Part shown: one piece after another, positions 24,101 through 34,266 of the stretch
How the letters are laid out: each line of letters opens with the position of its first letter
Numbering within the stretch: the stretch's first letter is position 1
NCBI GenBank assembly: GCA_914767885.1
Contig: CAJZBQ010000058.1
Location: forward strand, 879,501 to 943,500
Direction of reading: 5' to 3'
Source of the DNA: Blepharisma stoltei
Taxonomy: Eukaryota; Ciliophora; Heterotrichea; Heterotrichida; Blepharismidae
Length of the DNA stretch: 64,000 nt
Made by a program: the position numbers and the translations under genes
The notes under the pieces: model-generated
What the model was told of the DNA's origin: nothing
Databases searched by the model: none
Seen by the model: the letters and a program-made list of their open reading frames with translations, nothing else

Positions 24101-24235
24101 TGCAAGCTTTGGGAGAATATTGAAATTCCTTGTAGCATGGTCTCCTGGCTTTTGATGAATATTTGTGGAGCTTCTTAACGAGGTTCTGCTAATTGATGCT
24201 GTGGTAGGCTCGGAGTGGATTTTAAGCTCTTCCAT
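21110..24235 (-). CDS. Array copy 7 (truncated-hemoglobin-like family), heavily interrupted
   Basis: Likely start ATG 24235 (MEELKIHSEPTTAS), end 21110. Two family-A MITEs interrupt it: 23649-23979 (joining PCLL to RTKNNG) and 23083-23470 (joining ENFWNSA to KDLTAMMQ). Both junctions are in frame when one TNA is kept. AT-rich IESs lie at about 22868-22972 (YFIMI/INRIHI), 22505-22690 and 22015-22230, the latter two with unresolved edges. TGA is Trp in at least five places (NFW, RVVWRS, HKWVLLD, DRWHKV, SLWKND). The globin-like domain has KYGGDDFWNQF, SLYKK and KAAHQNMGIS. It carries the most inserts in the array. Confidence 0.7.
22868..22972. mobile_element. Short TA-bounded IES in copy 7
   Basis: AT-rich insert. 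Joining the flanking TAs gives KYFIMIINRIHIANN, matching the KYFIIINR block of the paralogs. Several alternative TAs are close by. Confidence 0.5.
23080..23473. mobile_element. MITE family A, copy A4 (3-bp TTA duplication)
   Basis: The element is 23083-23470, with TTA at 23080-23082 and 23471-23473. The left end is a hairpin of two inverted CTCCGTGAGCGAAC motifs. The right end has two direct motifs about 57 bp apart. Removal leaves NSAKDLT in frame in copy 7. Confidence 0.9.
23646..23982. mobile_element. MITE family A, copy A5 (3-bp TCA duplication)
   Basis: The element is 23649-23979 with TCA on both flanks (TGA on the coding strand). The left terminal hairpin is lost: it has one motif at that end and two direct motifs at the other. 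Collapsing the duplication gives PCLLRTKNNG exactly, so the duplication is TNA rather than strictly TAA/TTA. Confidence 0.9.
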
Positions 24236-24650
24236 CGTGATTGGGTGATAAAATATTTGTATCAAAAAACATGGCTATAATACTTAATAAATCTATTCAG
24301 TATTTTATAAAAACTCACAATAATTTTTCTATCTATTATCAGATTTTTAGGAATTTGTCTAAATATAGATTATATTAAGCATCTATATTACTGATTTAAA
24401 GATTTTATCTATCGAATGAATGCTTTTTGCTGGCCAATAATGAAAATTTTATACTTATATATTTTTAAGTTTTGACTATCTATTTCAAATAATTCCCACA
24501 AAACTCAAAAATCCAGCCCATTTTCTATATTTTAATCATTATTGTAAAGGTTTTTCTATAATCCCTATAACCTAAAAATCCTCAATAATTTTCAAAAAAA
24601 AATCTCTATCAACATCATAACTTCATAAATTAATTTTATACATAAGCTAT

Positions 24651-26768
24651 CTAAAGTACTGTGTGTCTGCAAATTAGACATTTCATAGACTTGATCTGTG
24701 ACATAATAACGTGCTTATCCCTCTCATCAACCTCAAACTCATCAAGAGTATCTTCAAATATCTTTACATACAGCAAAAAATTACTTTCACTAATCCCTAA
24801 CGACGTATGGGAAGACCTGACATTTCTCCTGAACTCCAATGTGGCGCATCCATTGAAAATTTTAAACATCCCGTCTACTATCATTTTCATATTTGGGTGC
24901 TTAAAATAGCTTTTTAATGATTCATAAGTCAGCACTTTTTGATATAAAGACCCTATAAACCGATTTCAAAACTCGTCTCCGCCGTATTTTCCCACAATAT
25001 TGTGACTTTTTACTTTTAAAAGTTCAGTGTTCATCTTCATTTCGTCTAAATGATTGATTCCGTCTGATATAAGCTTTCGGGTATGGTCAAGAATTTTGTC
25101 ATTAAATACAGCATTTGTGGTTGATTCCTGCTTGGTAATGGATGGGGTTTCTATAATAGAAGGTTCTGGTTTTGGCTGAGAGGAGTTAAATGAGTAATTT
25201 TCAAGCTGAAATCTGTTTTGATAAGACTTCATGCTTTGCTCTTTTAGATTGACGTCTTTTAAGTAGCTCATAGGATTTAGGCTTGCTATTTGTTCTAATT
25301 TTTCATTGACTTTGTTACATCTTTCAAGAAGCTCTTTTTCTGAACAGTTCATTTTGGCTTGAGTAAGCTTATTACGGGTAGTCCGAATCCTAAATGGGAG
25401 TTTAATTTTATCATCCACGACAGAATGGCGCTTTTCTTGTTCAATAGAATCAATTTCTGAGCATATAGGAGAATCTGGCTTGCTTTCACATAGTTTCAAT
25501 GTAACAGAAGACTTGCTTCTCCGTTTCTGAGGCAATTTAGCATCATTTCTTGCTAAATCAGAAATTTCTGCAGGAAGTTTGCTATTTAAACTAATTTCTT
25601 TACAATTGAGAAATACTCATTTATTTTCTTTATCATTTAAAAATTCAAAAATAGCTCCTTTCAGCTCTTCTTCTTTAAAAACGTGCGCATTTAAAAAATA
25701 TACGATTTCGTTAATCATTAATTCTATTTCAGGGACCTTATTTTTGCTTTCTACAACAACAAAGCCTTCTGGGTCATTTATATTGATAATTTGTTTTTTC
25801 TTTTTATGTATTTCTGCTGATGAGTCTTCTGATCTTGATTTTTTAGGTAACTGTGGCTCATCTATAATTATTTCTGATGATGCCACTTTCGGTCTTTCTT
25901 TTAGGTTCGATTTTGACAGAGAATTTACTTTGAAAGGATTATTTATAGATTTTGACGTCCTAAACATCATATCTGTATACCTGAAATCAATACTCTGAGA
26001 CACATTTTTTTTCCTTTTGAAAGATGATGCAGGACAAGTAACTCTTTTTTGAGTATAGAAATTTCCATAGATGGCGCTGTTTGCCCTTGATTTGTCCATG
26101 AGGAAAATATTTTGGTTTGACCAAACAATATGGTACTAGTCGAACCAAAAACATTTCCCCAGTGGGCAAATCAAGGGCAAACAGCGCCATCTATGGGAAA
26201 TTTCTATATCTCTTGACCGAATTATAGGCTTATCACAACTAATTATGCTATAATACTTAGACGCCATTCCTAGCCTCCACAATACCCTTGTTATTGAAAC
26301 AGGCTTCGAAATGCATTCTACATGACACTGCATTATCCCTGATAAATCCTTGGAAGATTTCCAAAAATCCTCTGCGCTTGTTTTCGATTGAAAAACAAGG
26401 CTTTCTCTGAACAAAGACTTGTATAAGTAAATTTGTGAGTCTGGGGTTTTATTTTTGTGACTGAAAACAAAAAACTCATTGTGGCTGCAGGATCGGCAGT
26501 GAAGCATACCATTGCTTTTGGTCCTGAGTAAGCAGTGGTTTGGAAGGTCTTCGGACTTAATGAGGGTGGTAGGGATATTTACATTGAAATTTCCAGAGTT
26601 GGAATAGAGGGCAAAGAAGTTATAGATATTGATAGGTTTTCCATTAAATAGCTTTGGGAGGGAGTTGAGTCCTTTTTTAGGGGTTTCTGTGAATTTTTGA
26701 TGTGTAATTGCGTATGAGGTTTTATGGGAATTGTGATCTGGGCTGGATTTAAGCTCTTCTTCCATCAA
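24651..26768 (-). CDS. Array copy 8 (truncated-hemoglobin-like family)
   Basis: Starts at ATG 26768 (MMEEELKSSPDHNS) and ends at 24651 after ICRHTVL. One 153-nt MITE (26054-26206) is removed to join IIRSRDT to QKRVTCPA. The rest is continuous with TGA as Trp in NKWVFLNCKE and DEFWNRF. Residue order: FNVNIPTTLIK, ITRVLWRLGMASKYYSII, SINNPFKV, a Lys/Ser-rich linker, KELLERCNKVNEKL, LKEQSMKSYQ, then KYGG with Tyr (SLYQK) and His (RSSHTSLGIS). Its AEDFWKSSKD block is the clearest witness that TGA at the same place in copy 9 means Trp. Confidence 0.8.
26054..26206. mobile_element. Small palindromic MITE (family J), TA-bounded
   Basis: 153 nt with inverted ends TATAGAAATTTCC and an inner inverted block ATAGATGGCGCTGTTTGCCC. 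Arms of ~55 bp leave almost no centre. Removal restores copy 8. The end resembles family E, where TATAGAAATTTCCCGATGAT is seen near 60870. Confidence 0.85.
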
Positions 26769-27875
26769 GCTTTATAAATTATGTATAAGCCACGAAAGAT
26801 GGTCATAAGTTTGAATTTAATAAAGGTTATTTAGATGCGAAATTTTTTATAAAAAATACAAGAAAAGTGCGCAATATCGCTTGTGTTTGATATAAAAAGA
26901 CAATGAGTTTGAGAATTTATAGATACTTATCGGTATTTTGTAATTTTTTTTAGTTTATTATTTGTAAAAAAGATGAATAGTAGACAATTTTAAAGAACTT
27001 ATTGAGAACGAATAAATTAAAAATATTGTGCCACTTCTATAGCAAATGACTATATTAATTACTGTTGCTTTAACTATTATTGTTTATATTGCAGATAGCA
27101 GAAATTAACAAATTTTATATTTGTCTTTATCAGGTCTGATACTTATTATAGTTGTATTTTATAAAAAATTTCTTATCTCACTCCCCCCCATCCTTGATCG
27201 AACGATTGACTGTAAAAATTCCTAAAAATTGGGGAAATTAACCCCCATCCTTGATCGAACGATTTTCATATTATGCAAATTTTTATATATATAAAAATAT
27301 ATTAGTTATCAAAAGTTTGGAAAATGTACTTAATGAAGTTGTTTTCAGAGGCTTTGAGACTACAAAAAGCTACGGAATCAACTATTCGAAGTGATTGAGT
27401 CATCAACCTAGGCTTAAAAACTCAATAATCTAAAAAATAGAGATTCTTTAAAATTTTAAAAAAAACAATTTAAGTTAATAAGGAACAAATTAAAATTTAT
27501 ACAGTTTAAAGGATAAACTAATAAATCAAAATATTAAAAATTGGTATTTTTATGAAATTAATTCAAATGTTTGCTGTAAAAATAATTATTAAATACTCTT
27601 AACCTTCTTATTTAAAAATAAATAAAAACAATATATATATATATTTTTTATTTTATAATAAAATTTTTTCCCCAAAAAAAATTTTTTTTAACCCCTATCC
27701 TTGATCGAACGATGGCGGGCCGTTCGATCAAGGATGGGGGGGTGAGTCAGACTATTATATAAACTTTTTGAAATTGCATGGTTAAAAATTCCAAGCATTT
27801 TTTAAATATCAAAAAATATGATTTGAATTTATATAAAGAGTAAATATCAGCCATTTTAAAAATTTTCTGATTAAA
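26769..27875. other. Spacer holding MITE B1
   Basis: Apart from the family-B MITE (27181-27746) I see no gene or RNA here. The sequence is AT-rich. Confidence 0.6.
27178..27749. mobile_element. MITE family B, copy B1 (3-bp TCA duplication)
   Basis: The element is 27181-27746 flanked by TCA. The left end carries two direct copies of CATCCTTGATCGAACGAT about 55 bp apart. The right end carries an inverted pair (hairpin) of the same motif around GGCGGGCC. The termini are CTCCCCC and GGGTGAG. It has no coding capacity and shares its layout, but not its motif, with family A. Confidence 0.88.
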
Positions 27876-28175
27876 ATGGGCTGCTGTCATGGGACGTCTC
27901 TTGATAAAAGTGAGCTTTTAATGAACAACAGCACAGACACCATATGTGATAACGCCGCAAAAGCTTTAGCTTTTAGCTCAGCTGAAACAAAATCAAAAAT
28001 TAATAGCAGCATAGATTGGACAAACCCCTATCATAACTTAAGATTCTCTACTTTTTCAAATCAATCAAGGATTTCTGACACATTAAATATTGAAATTGTT
28101 GATTTGCCGCTACCCAGGGAATCTAGTCTAAGCAATAATCATACTCAATCAGAGAATAAAAATAATTATGTGTAA
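27876..28175 (+). CDS. Small protein with MGCC N-terminus (putatively lipidated)
   Basis: 99 codons from ATG 27876 to TAA 28173-28175, no TGA codons and no visible insert. The N-terminus MGCCHGTS fits a myristoylation site (Gly2) followed by two cysteines suited to palmitoylation, so a membrane-tethered protein is likely. The rest is Ser/Asn-rich and probably disordered, with no domain I recognise. It is the only plus-strand gene within the array, between copies 8 and 9, and its stop lies ~70 bp from the stop of copy 9 (convergent). Confidence 0.6.
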   Translation: MGCCHGTSLDKSELLMNNSTDTICDNAAKALAFSSAETKSKINSSIDWTNPYHNLRFSTFSNQSRISDTLNIEIVDLPLPRESSLSNNHTQSENKNNYV

Positions 28176-28247
28176 TAATATAAAATAAAATTTGTTAGAA
28201 CTTAAAAAATATTTATCATAAATATATTTAATTATATTCAAATAAGC

Positions 28248-30308
28248 TTAAGCAGCTCCTTGTTTGAATATCAAAGTTTTCAACGACTTGATTTGCGCCA
28301 TCATAATGCCTTTATCGAATTCATTTACTTGATATTCTAGCAGCGTATTTTCATAAATGTCACTGAAATTGTAAAACTCTTTTTCTGAAAGCCCCAAAGA
28401 TTGGTGAGCTGCTCTTACTCTTCTTCTGAACTTAGGGCTAATTGTCCCATTAAATAAGTTAAACATCCCAGACACAATCATTTTAAAATTTTCAAGCTTT
28501 GCGCCTTTAAAATATTTGCTGAGAAATTCACTTTCAAGGATTTTATTATAAAGTGACAGTATGAACTGATCCCAAAATAATTTTCCACCATATTTTTCAA
28601 CTAAATTTTCATTTCTAACTTTTGTCGCCTGCGTGTTTAGGTTCATTTCATCTAAATTATCAATAACGGCATTAATATGATTTTTTGCATAAGTATCAAC
28701 CATGTTAGAAAACGATGGATTTTTTGCTTTTGCGGAATTATCAATTTCTAATGTAGACTTATTTATGAGAGGGTTTTTGCTTCTTGATAAACTGAATTGG
28801 CATGACATAGGGCTGGCACCTGCTGAATAGAATGGGCACTTTTTGGCTTCGTTTAGGATTGTATTTGCGTTTATCTCACCTTCTTTATTCAAGATTTTAT
28901 CCGGTTTTTCATTTAATTTAGAGTATTTATCAAAAATCTCATTCTCAGGAATTTCAGCTAAAGGTATAAGCTTATTTGATTTATTTCTGTATTTTCCAGC
29001 TAAAGAGCTTTGGGAATCTGCAAGTTTTCTAATTGACTCAAGTTCTGGCACTTCAGTAATAGACTCTTCTACTTTGAGATGGCTTAAATCAACCGACATA
29101 GTTCTCTGTTTTCTGAAGCATGCTTTTTTAGGCTCAGGAGTTTTAAGAGATTCAAATCTGCTTAAATTTGTATTTAAGCCATTTGAAAATTCTTTACATT
29201 TTAATAAAAACCATTTTTTGTCCCTGTTTTGTATGAAATCAAGGACAATTCCTTTGACATTATCCTCTTTAAAAGGATGTCTATTTAAAAATTCAATAAT
29301 TTGGGCAGTCATTGCGTTAATTTCAGAAAATTGCCCTTTGGTTTCAACGACGAAGCAATTTTCGATTTTTTTTGAATTTACCAAGAAATCATTGCTGTTA
29401 TCCTTGTTTAGTTGCCCAATTAATGTATTTTTTGCCTCTTTAGGGGGGTTAAGACTAGCATAAAATTCTTCAGGTGTGCTATGAGAAAATGACTGTGACC
29501 TCCTTTTTTGTTTTGATTTTAATACTGGCTCTTTCTCACTTTTTACCTTAAAAGGATTGTTTATAGATTGAGAGGTTTTTTTGAGCAAAGTCCTATAGTC
29601 AAAAGTAGAAAATCTTCTCTTTTGATTATAATTAGGATCAACAGCTATTGGCTTAGTTTCATTTTTTGCTGCTCGCTTTATTTTTTTATGATTAATGATA
29701 GAAAAATATTTGATTTTCGCTCCATCTACCCACAAGACTCTTATAATTGATGGAGGGTTCGATAAACTCTGTATGCAATGCTGCATTTTTGCAGGCTCTT
29801 TTGAAGAATTTCATACAGATTTGGCAGAATCATTTGAGTAAATAAGATCTCCTTCTTTATTCAAAGCTTTATAAACATAGAGTGAGGTATTTTCGTTATC
29901 CTCAAAAAATCGTTCAGTTTCTATATTAAAATATTCCTCCTCATTGCAAGGTCTTGCAATTACTTTCCCATTTTTTATAGTCTGAACTAAAAATGAAACA
30001 GGCAAATTTCCATTTCTGACCATTGTAGTAGGAATATTAACATTAAGACTACCGACGTCTGAATACTTTATAAAAGTATCAAAAATGTCTAATTTTCTTT
30101 GATTAGAAGTATTTGACAGTAGGCTATTGAATTTCTTGGTATTATTTATTTTTAAGTATTCAGAACTGCTTCTGATACATTTGACATAGGAGTCTGATGA
30201 TTCCTTTATCAAAGAAACGATATCTTCTCTTGCATTTTTAATTTCTTCATGTTCAAAAGCTTTTTGATGAAGAAAATTCAGCTTCTCTAACTTAGTTGGC
30301 AAGTCCAT
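28248..30308 (-). CDS. Array copy 9: intact reference copy with C-terminal truncated-hemoglobin-like domain
   Basis: 686 aa from ATG 30308 (MDLPTKLEKLNFLHQKAFE) to the stop at 28248, free of inserts; one in-frame TGA (29809-29811) at a Trp position. Layout: residues 1-110 helical, unrecognised; VNIPTTMV about 110; RVLWVDGAKIKYFSIIN about 190; SINNPFKV about 240; DFIQNRDKKWFLLKCKE about 355; Lys/Ser-rich linker; residues 572-686 resemble group-I truncated hemoglobin. There KYGGKLFW fits the A/B-helix GG motif, Tyr587 (SLYNK) the B10 position, and His635 (RAAHQSLGLS) the heme-ligating F8 His. The distal E7/E11 region (MIVSGMFNLF) is not canonical. Heme binding is inference. Roles could be O2/NO/redox sensing by an intracellular protein; no membrane segment or signal peptide is evident. 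Confidence 0.8.
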
Positions 30309-30946
30309 TATTATAACAAAAAATGATATAAAAAAAAGTGTTGTATATGTAGGTATGCCAATTTGCTTAAACTTTTGCATAATATGGGCTGTTAAAAATT
30401 ATAAACTTGTTTTTTATTGTAATTGATTTCTAATTAATTTTATTTTCCAATAAATCTATTTTTTGAGATTTTATTTAAAACAATTTTATATCAGAATTGC
30501 TATATTTAAGAGCTGAAGTAGTTATAAGAATTATAAATAAATTCTGGCATTTAAATAATGATTTCTGATGCTGTTAAATTAAAACAGTTAATAAAATAAA
30601 AGGAATTCTGCAGAAAGAAAGAAAGAAATACGTATTTGCTCTAGAATTTTTATATTAAAAATAGAGCACCAAGATCAACTTTATTACTGCGAGATTTCAT
30701 CTATCTGTTCTTTTATTCATCTACTTCAAGTCATATGATTAATTCCCAAGTGATAGAATGCTGGCTTTGCATTCATTTTTTGTTAAAGATTCGTCATTGA
30801 AATAGACAATTCCCACATGATTATTTCATAGTCTCTAATTTATTTTTTTAATAAAACACTTATTAAGCTATCTATTAACTTCAAAACTGTCCGTTTGCAT
30901 TTTCGCTTAAATTTTACCTATGGTATATTTAATTATTCAATTAAAC
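30309..30946. other. Spacer between copies 9 and 10
   Basis: AT-rich, with a short GAAAGAAAGAAA run near 30617. No gene, RNA or repeat family recognised. Confidence 0.6.
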
Positions 30947-33415
30947 TTAATCAGTTCCTTGTTTGCATACCAAAGTCTTCAATGACCTGATTTGCGCCAT
31001 CATAATGCTTTTATCAAGCTCTTTTATTTGGAATTCTACCAGTGTGCTTTCGTAAATATCGCTGAAACTATTAAACTCTTTTTCAGAGAGCTCCAAAGGT
31101 TGATGAGCAGCTCTTATTCTTCTTCTGAACTTAGGATCAATTGTTCCATTAAATAAATTAAACATCCCAGAAACAATCATTGTAAAATTTTCAAGTTTTG
31201 CACATTTAAAATATTTGATGAGAGAATTATTTTCAAGAATTTTATTGCAAAGCGAAAAGATGAATTGGTCCCAAAATGGTTTACCGCCGTATTTTTCTAC
31301 TAAATTTTCGTTTTTAACTTTTGTCGCTTGTGTGCTTAGATTCATTTCGTCTAAATTATCAACAATGGTATTGATATGATTTTTTACAAAAGTATCAACC
31401 ATTGTAGAAAATGATGGTTTTTTTGCTTTTGCGAAAATTTCAGTTGGATGATTAATTATAAGGGGATTTTTTCTTCTTACTGAGCTAAATAGACATGACA
31501 TAGGGCTTGAGTCTGCAAAATAAAATGGGCATTTTTGAGGTGCTGTAGACATTGAATTTATGCTCATTTCGCCTTCATTATTGGCGATTTTATCTGATCT
31601 TTCGTTTAATGTATAGCATTTATCATAAAGCTCATTTTCAGGTATAGGTTTGGGATTCGATTTATTTCTATATAACCCAGCTAAAGAGTTCGTAGATTTT
31701 ACCACACTTTTGTTTAAATCTTGTTCTGGAGCTTCAACAATAAATTCTTCTACTTTAGAATTATCCAGACTACTATATTTGTTTCTTTGTCTTCTAAAGC
31801 ATATGCTTATTGTTTCAGGAATTTTAATAGGCTGAGATCTTCTTAAGCTTGTATTTAAACTGTTTGCAAATTCTTTGCATTTGAGCAAAAATCATTTTTT
31901 ATCCCTGTTTTGTATAAAATCAAGCACAATTCCATTGATATAATTATCTTTAAAAGGATATTTATTTAAAAACTCAATGATTTTGGCAGTCATAGCGCTA
32001 ATTTCAGGAAATTGCCCTTTGGTCTCAACAACAAAACATTTTTCAGGGTTTTTTGGATTTACTAAAAATTCATTACTATTGTCTTTACTAATTTGAGTAA
32101 ATAAATTATTTTTTGTCTCTTTGGGGGGATTAATACTAGCATAAAATTCTTCAGATGTACTATAAGAAAACGACTTTGATCTCCCTTTTGGTATTAAGAC
32201 TGACTCTTTTTCACTTTTTACCTTGTTAAGTTAGTTTTGTAAGGCCATAAGCGGCTGAGCCACTGACCTCAACACCTCAGCTCGAAAGACGACCCCCGGT
32301 CGGGTTCTGATGTGGCCATACTCCCAGGCCAGACGCCATCTTGATTTCTGGTCAAAACCACCTGTCCAAAGATCAGCTCCTTTGGGCAGAGCCACTTCTG
32401 TCTGAGTGCCCCGATGGTCCCGATGAAGGAAGACCATGTGGTAGGAAAAACCTGTCTAGCCCGTCTGGCAGGGACAGGGAAAACCTTCGGGGGAGAAATA
32501 AAACTTCCTCTTCGGCACGGCTTTCCCCACAACTGAAGGCCTACTTAGGACAGAAATGAGACCTGCATCTTCAGCTTCATCAGCAATGGGTCCTACCAGC
32601 TCCATAGGAGGTGAGCCTCGGAGTCCAATTTCCGTCGACATCACCATTTTATTTCTCTTTTTTACCTTGAAAGGGTTGTTTATAGATTGAGAAGATTTGT
32701 TTAGCAGTGTCCTATAATCAAAAGTAGAGAGCCTCCTCTTTTGAGCGAATCCAGGATCGACAGCTGCAGGCTTAGGCTCAGTCTTCACTTTTCGACTGAG
32801 CTTTTTATAGTTAATAATAGAAAAATATTTTGTCTTGGCTCCATCTACTCACAAAACCCTTATAATAGATGCAGGGTTTGAAAAACTCAGAATGTAATGC
32901 TGCATTTTGGCAGTCTCCTTGGAAGAATTTCAAACAGTTTTTGCAGACTCTTTTGAGTGCATAAGATCTCCTTCTTTGTTTAGTGCTTTATAGATGTAAA
33001 GTGGGGCATTTTCTTCATACTCAGTTTCTATGTTATAATATTCTTCCTCACTGCAAGGCCTGGTAACAACTTTTCCAGTTTTTGCTGTCTGAACTAAATT
33101 TGAAGGGAAATTCTCATTTCTGACAATTGTGGTTGGGATATTTATATCAATGCTGCTTACGGCTGGATATTTTATAAAAGTATCAAAAATATCTAATTTC
33201 CGTTGAATGGAGTTACTTGACAGCAAGCTATTGAATTTTTGAGCATTTTTTCTTTCCAGAAGCTTAGAATTGTTTCCAAAGCCGTTAATAAGAGCTTTTT
33301 GTGACGATTCCTTAATCAAGGAAACGATGTCATCTCTTGTGTTTTTTATTTCTTCTTCCTCAAAGGTCTTTTGACGAATGAAATTCAGTTTTGTAAGTTT
33401 AGCTGGCAAATCCAT
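30947..33415 (-). CDS. Array copy 10 (truncated-hemoglobin-like family), close relative of copy 9
   Basis: Starts at ATG 33415 (MDLPAKLTKLNFIRQK) and ends at 30947. It is alignable with copy 9 over its length, so the two are a recent duplicate pair. TGA is Trp in KTVWNSSKE, RVLWVDG and DKKWFLLKCKE. A retroposon (32226-32656, ~12-bp duplication) sits after NPFKVK; removal gives NPFKVKSEKESVLIP as in copy 9. In the globin-like domain the His is kept (RAAHQPLELS), but the Tyr of SLY is Cys (SLCNK), the only copy with this change. Function unknown. Confidence 0.78.
32214..32669 (-). mobile_element. Retroposon-like repeat G, copy 1, with ~12-bp target duplication
   Basis: CTTTTTACCTTG (32214-32225) and CTTTTTTACCTTG (32657-32669) flank the insert. 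On the minus strand its head is AGAAATAAAATGGTGATGTC, followed by GGAAGTTTTATTTCTC and CCTGTCCCTG. A second copy in the other orientation is at 45656-45975. The minus-strand 3' end is AAAACTAACTTAA. It is GC-richer than the host. Short frames inside it are chance. Confidence 0.7.
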
Positions 33416-34266
33416 TATATAAAGATTAAAGGAATATAAAAAAAAAAATTAAATATCGCCTGCATCGATTATGGAAGGGTTATAGTTTTTTTAGTTCTAT
33501 TTAATCTTCTAATTTAATTTTTATTTAATAAATATTTTTGAAACCTTATCTGCATTAAATAAATTATTCAACAAAGGCGCTTTGTTAGAAATAATATTTT
33601 AAAGCTAATATTGCTAGTAAAGTATCATTTACAAATTTCTGGAACTATTCAAAAGAAATTCTGATAGACAAATTATTTTTAGAGCTATTAGATTTATAAG
33701 TTTATTTTGATTATTAGAGATTACTGTCAAAAACCGTAAGAATTTTGGATATACATGGAATAACAAATTTTCAAGTGAACCAAAACTGAAGTATCCTCCA
33801 TGTGAAATATTTAGATTTATAATGATACATAATCAGATATGGTGACCTCTCGGCCTATCTCAAGCACATATTTTATTATGCTACTAGGTTTTTAATAATT
33901 AAGAAATCGGAAGCAATGCTAGATGTCTGTGGAATTTAACTCAAGTCTTTCTCCAGGCTAATTTTGCCTTTTTTGATGAGTAAGACATAAGTTAGAAAGG
34001 TTAAGCACGAACAATGTCTATGAAGGTGGATAGAGCACCGCTCAGCCTAGCAGAAAATTCTATTATGAAACTGGGTGATTTCCATGTAGACAACCCAGGT
34101 AGACAAGCATGAAAGAGTGAAGAATCAAGGATACGCAACCACCTTTTAGGTGCAACAATTTATCACTGTCGCTATTACCTTTTCAATTTTAATTTATTTA
34201 TTTATTTATTCACAAAAAGCATATTAAATTTATAAATTATCATCTATATAAAAATTTCAATAATAT
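33416..34266. other. Spacer between copies 10 and 11
   Basis: About 850 bp of AT-rich sequence without a recognisable gene or repeat. Confidence 0.55.

Noticed and set aside
28843-29463. 206-codon plus-strand frame opposite copy 9
   Set aside because: Antisense shadow of a clear minus-strand gene; rich in Ser/Phe/Leu as expected for the complement of Lys/Glu-rich coding sequence.
24651-30380. Reading the TGA-interrupted frames as a cluster of pseudogenes
   Set aside because: TGA falls only where paralogues or known families have Trp, while TAA/TAG end genes; recoding explains it better than decay.
32231-32788. Several overlapping frames on both strands, up to 110 codons
   Set aside because: They lie in the retroposon-like insert of copy 10; only the segment above 32669 (KTEPKPAAVDPGFAQKRR...) is coding, as part of copy 10.
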